Positions 61,397 through 64,000 of a stretch of DNA of 64,000 nt are shown here, in pieces (position 1 is the first letter of the stretch; each line of letters opens with the position of its first letter). This stretch comes from Pseudoflavonifractor sp. 60 (GTDB lineage: Bacteria > Bacillota > Clostridia > Oscillospirales > Oscillospiraceae): positions 1-64,000 of the forward strand of contig NZ_QWKI01000041.1 in NCBI RefSeq assembly GCF_009911645.1. Direction: 5' to 3'. The translations under genes and the position numbers were made by a program. The notes below the pieces were generated by a model that was not told the DNA's origin, searched no databases, and was given only the letters and a program-made list of their open reading frames with translations.

Positions 61397-61788
61397 CAGG
61401 ACACCTCCGTTTCCGCAATGGGAGCATAGTCCTTATCAAGCCCGACACTTACCAATAGGGCGGCGTTGACCCGCTTCATCTGTTCTCTGGTGAGCCTGCC
61501 CACATAGCTCTGAACCCGCCGCTTGTCGATGGTGCGGATGACCTCCGACATAAAGAGGGACGGCGCAAGCCCCTGGGCATCATCCAGCACCACATGGGTC
61601 GGCTGCTTGGGTTTCTTAAAGGTCCTTCTGGTCACGGCGATCACAATGATGGTCGGGGAGTGGTAGTTGCCCGTGTCGTTCTGGATAATCAGCACCGGGC
61701 GGATGCCGCCCTGCTCATGGCCGATCACCGGGTCCAGGTCTGCATAATAGACTTCGCCGCGGTGGAAATCGTGAAAATTACGTTCCAT
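61396..61788 (-). CDS. MazF/PemK-family endoribonuclease toxin
   Basis: A 130-aa toxin-like protein (FHRGEVYYADLDPVIGHEQGGIRPVLIIQND, then TRRTFKKPKQPTHV and SEVIRTIDKRRVQSYVGRL). MazF enzymes cleave mRNA at short sequences. AGGAGGTATC precedes ATG 61788. No antitoxin gene is adjacent: the upstream 500 bp lack an ORF with a site, and downstream is parB-like. It may be controlled by the ParB-like protein or be a solitary stabiliser. Confidence 0.85.
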   Translation of the reverse strand: MERNFHDFHRGEVYYADLDPVIGHEQGGIRPVLIIQNDTGNYHSPTIIVIAVTRRTFKKPKQPTHVVLDDAQGLAPSLFMSEVIRTIDKRRVQSYVGRLTREQMKRVNAALLVSVGLDKDYAPIAETEVS

Positions 61789-62285
61789 ATGGATACCTCC
61801 TTCTTCTGGTATGTAAAGGAACGGCCCAGCGCGGCAAATGCCGTCTCCAGACCGCCCCTCAAATTTCATAAAGCGTGTTTTTTAATCCCTATTTGTCCCC
61901 GACACCCCGGAATCACGGGAATCATCAGGCTCGTCAGCTTGCGAAGCTGCTCTCATAGGCATCTAACCTCCCCGCCTTCTTTACGGCCGGGCCGCGAGTT
62001 ACGGAAGTATCATTATCGCTGTCTGTTGTCGTCGCCGAGCCAAGAGCAACTTGGCATTTTCAGTCGGATGGATCGCTCCTCCCAAAACCGGGGATCGTGG
62101 CGCTCCGCTGCACAGGCTATTCCAGACAGTAACGTGGTCCTGTTTCCAGGACTTCCTGATGACTGCGTATTCAGTTTTCAAAGTCCACACCAGCGGGTCG
62201 CCCCGGCTGATGGTTTAAGTTTAGTGGAAATCGGGCGGTATTCTTATGGCGCAGGAGTACCAGCCGCTGGTCTTGTTACGACCAG
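61789..62285. other. Intergenic region, no gene seen
   Basis: About 500 bp of mixed composition. Minus-strand reading frames are short and lack ribosome binding sites. It should hold the promoter of the mazF-parB operon, but no clear -35/-10 pair was identified. Confidence 0.35.
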
Positions 62286-62570
62286 TCACATATCCTCCCG
62301 CAGAGCCACCAATGTTTGGATAACAGCATCCAGCTGCGCCCTCACCTCTCCGTCCGAGACCTTCCCCAGCACCAGATAGTCGAGGCTGGCATTGAAAAAA
62401 GCGGCAAAGTCGATCAGAATATCCAGCGAACAGCCGCGCTTGCCGGTCTCGATCTTTGCCAGATGGACGGTGCTGACATTCAGCCGTTCCGCCAACTGTT
62501 CCTGTGTCAGCCCCTTTTCCCTGCGGAGCTTCTGGATGCGTCTGCCAGTTTCCAAAGTGTCATAGCTCAT
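62286..62570 (-). CDS. XRE-family transcriptional regulator
   Basis: A 94-aa HTH protein (RIQKLRREKGLTQEQLAERLNVSTVHLAKIETGKRG, then LIDFAAFFNASLDYLVLG), like element-encoded SinR/Cro-type repressors. ATG 62570 follows GGAAAGGA; the frame upstream is open without a site. It could repress the downstream operon. Confidence 0.88.
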   Translation of the reverse strand: MSYDTLETGRRIQKLRREKGLTQEQLAERLNVSTVHLAKIETGKRGCSLDILIDFAAFFNASLDYLVLGKVSDGEVRAQLDAVIQTLVALREDM

Positions 62571-62689
62571 AAAAAGTCCTTTCCCGGACACAGCGGGGAA
62601 GGACTTTTGCATGGTTCAGGCTGTTTCCCTGCCGTGTTCGCCGGCCTGGGACAGCACTTTGGCAAAGGGAACTCCGACAGCCCCTTATG

Positions 62690-62732
62690 TACGAAAAAGG
62701 CGGGGCCATGTGCGGAAATGCACATAGCCCCG
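62690..62732 (-). terminator. Minus-strand terminator
   Basis: CGGGGC-x-ATGTGC pairs with GCACAT-x-GCCCCG (12 bp, one mismatch, 6-nt loop at 62701-62732), followed on the minus strand by CCTTTTTCG. Confidence 0.65.
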
Positions 62733-63116
62733 TAATTGCCTGACAGCACAGGAGAGCATGGCACTTCCTATGGCTGGCCCACCTATCCGCCCTTATCCGG
62801 CGTTGATGGACTGCCATATGAGATACCTTTGCCCTAATGCATATCAGGCACGATATTTTTTGTGGATAGATTGTGAAACCTGTCCTTATGTGTCTATTCT
62901 ATCGGGTGGTCTTCTGAAAGGACAGGCCAGACTATGGCACTTTTGGCGGCGCATAAGTTTAGGGAAATCGCCGTTATCCCGGCTTTCATACTCTGTATCC
63001 AGGCTTCCGGCGGACGCTCAGACAGATCATCAGGCGGAATTATGGACACGAGACGGTGACATATCATGGCACTTTCTATCCTGAAAAAATTTCTGGCAGA
63101 GTGTCCTTAACCGCTC
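62733..63116. other. Intergenic region, no gene seen
   Basis: About 380 bp. The short ORFs lack ribosome binding sites. The 8-mer ATGGCACT occurs three times (about 62759, 62935 and 63066), which may be chance. Confidence 0.3.
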
Positions 63117-63145
63117 AAAAAAAGCGCCCACCACATGGTGAGCGC
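63117..63145 (-). terminator. Terminator of the SLOG gene
   Basis: On the minus strand GCGC-x-CACC pairs with GGTG-x-GCGC, followed by seven T residues. Confidence 0.75.
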
Positions 63146-63170
63146 ATCAGGCGAAGCAGCATATTCGGTT

Positions 63171-63671
63171 TTATCTTTTCAGGTGATCCGGCACGATGAT
63201 CTCTCCAACAGGGATTTCCCGCAGTTCTTTTTTCAGTGTATGGGTAAATCGGATGGTTCCCGCAGTACCGCCCTTTTCCCGACCATCGTAGACAGCGATC
63301 ACCCGGTCGGAGTGTTCCACCATGTAGCGGTTGCGATGAGAGTAAACGCTGGGCTGATACTCCTCCCGGATGACAACAACATCTACACAAGCCTCCAGCA
63401 TCTCATAGGTCCGCTTCTTTTGGCGCAGATTGTCAAGCCGTTTCTGGTAGGGGATCACGGCCACAAGCTCCAGCGCCGGATTTGACTTCCGCATTTCCAG
63501 CACGATTTCGGCAAAATACTGGTCTACTCCCTCGGCAAAACCGCTCATAAAGCGAGTAAAGCCGTCAGCGACCGCCTTCTCAATCTCCTTCCGTAGAGCC
63601 GCCTTTACGCGGTTGATCTCCTTTTGGGGCAAATCCCTATGTCCTGTGACACAACAAGTCTTTTTCTGCAT
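63171..63671 (-). CDS. SLOG-family (DUF1273/YpsA-like) protein
   Basis: A 166-aa SLOG protein (CCVTGHRDLPQKE, then FMSGFAEGVDQYFAEI, ALELVAVIPYQKRL and DRVIAVYDGREKGGTAGTIRF). It is a distant paralogue of the protein at 34475-34990 and shares its motif order. GGAGGAAAG precedes ATG 63671. It has its own terminator. The function is not established. Confidence 0.8.
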   Translation of the reverse strand: MQKKTCCVTGHRDLPQKEINRVKAALRKEIEKAVADGFTRFMSGFAEGVDQYFAEIVLEMRKSNPALELVAVIPYQKRLDNLRQKKRTYEMLEACVDVVVIREEYQPSVYSHRNRYMVEHSDRVIAVYDGREKGGTAGTIRFTHTLKKELREIPVGEIIVPDHLKR

Positions 63672-63922
63672 CTGTCTTTCCTCCGTTTGATATTGATGGG
63701 CTGACCGGCTACTGCTGTTTGGAGTGGCTCTGTTTCAACATACCCGGCCACAGCTCCAACGGTCAAGGATGTCGCAAGGCAACACGCATGAATAGGTATA
63801 ACCTTTTATCACTGTCAATAATAGTAGATGTAATTTAGCAAGTCAATGTTAATACCCTTTTTCAATTTGCGGATACAGTCATTTCATGAGGTACAATCTA
63901 ATACAAGGCGGAGGTGAGGATG

Positions 63923-64000
63923 ATGTATGAAGATTTTCTCCCGGAACGGCTGGCAAAGCTAAGGATACAAAAAGGCGTATCAGCCCGTGATATGTCCCTG
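63923..64000 (+). CDS. XRE-type regulator, cut by the window end
   Basis: The first 26 codons (MYEDFLPERLAKLRIQKGVSARDMSL) begin a helix-turn-helix domain. GGAGGTGAGG lies just upstream; ATG 63920 is an alternative start. It is divergent from the SLOG gene. The rest lies beyond the window. Confidence 0.65.
   Translation, partial: MYEDFLPERLAKLRIQKGVSARDMSL

Larger units (their letters stand above)
45780..64000. mobile_element. Mosaic of serine-recombinase elements
   Basis: From about 45.8 kb to the window end nearly all genes are mobile-element types: four intact large serine recombinases and one relic, tnpV, ParB-like proteins, MazF, SLOG and XRE proteins, with an AT-rich defence cassette inside. 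Several nested or adjacent elements are likely. Boundaries are not resolved and the right end lies outside the window. Confidence 0.6.

Noticed and set aside
1-64000. CRISPR arrays, rRNA and tRNA genes
   Set aside because: No regularly spaced identical repeats and no conserved rRNA or tRNA sequence was found on reading the window.

Overview
The window looks like a chromosome segment from a high-GC Firmicute of the gut Oscillospiraceae type (Flavonifractor / Pseudoflavonifractor / Lawsonibacter-like). This is inferred from strong AGGAGG ribosome binding sites, the Firmicutes order ylxM-ffh-rpsP-khpA-rimM, a GC-rich core, and the many large serine recombinases; no rRNA or tRNA gene is present to settle it.

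Layout. (1) 0.25-7.4 kb, minus: one giant membrane glycosyltransferase/phosphorylase of the cyclic beta-1,2-glucan synthase type. (2) 7.5-13.1 kb, plus: housekeeping genes ylxM, ffh, a small membrane protein, rpsP, khpA, an unknown ORF, rimM, an AI-2E-type permease and a TIM-barrel epimerase, then convergent ridA. (3) 13.8-17.4 kb, minus: a 1007-aa flagellin-like protein whose middle is replaced by a GGxGIG repeat (probable beta-helix) region, and a small membrane protein. (4) 17.6-29.4 kb, plus: an Asp/Glu-racemase-family protein, a tripartite TRAP transporter, a FadR-type regulator, and a bacterial microcompartment (BMC) operon: BKACE-family cleavage enzyme, aberrant class II aldolase-like protein, CoA-acylating aldehyde dehydrogenase, fused tandem BMC shell protein, PduL, EutN-type vertex protein, FAD oxidoreductase and iron alcohol dehydrogenase. 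A 13-bp palindrome AACAT-N3-ATGTT occurs four times in the 550 bp upstream of this operon, two copies sitting on recognisable promoters, and degenerate copies precede the regulator. I read this as a substrate-induced BMC pathway for an imported carboxylate, possibly co-regulated with the flagellin-like protein. (5) 29.5-31.1 kb: rlmD (rumA).

(6) 31.15-42.3 kb: an integrative mobilizable element directly downstream of rlmD. It carries a DUF2971 protein, a NotI-like restriction-modification pair, a SLOG protein, regulators, a sigma factor, an SF3 helicase, a MobV relaxase and a frameshifted serine integrase. A densely folded non-coding region at 35.35-35.7 kb contains an origin of transfer with the hairpin and nick core of pMV158-type MobV systems. 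(7) 42.4-45.6 kb, minus: a decaying nucleoside uptake/salvage operon: intact deoB, internally deleted deoD, a GntR regulator with one in-frame amber codon, and a Bmp/ATPase/permease operon collapsed into one chimeric ORF.

(8) 46.2-64.0 kb: a mosaic of recombinase-based elements: a TndX-like recombinase with two small genes, another hairpin-rich non-coding stretch, an AT-rich two-gene candidate defence cassette (DUF262/DUF1524 GmrSD-like plus a zinc-cluster protein), tnpV and a recombinase relic, then an operon of three large serine recombinases with a DUF6870-like protein, a radical SAM protein, two ParB-like proteins, a MazF-type toxin, an XRE regulator and a second SLOG protein. The window ends inside an XRE-type gene.
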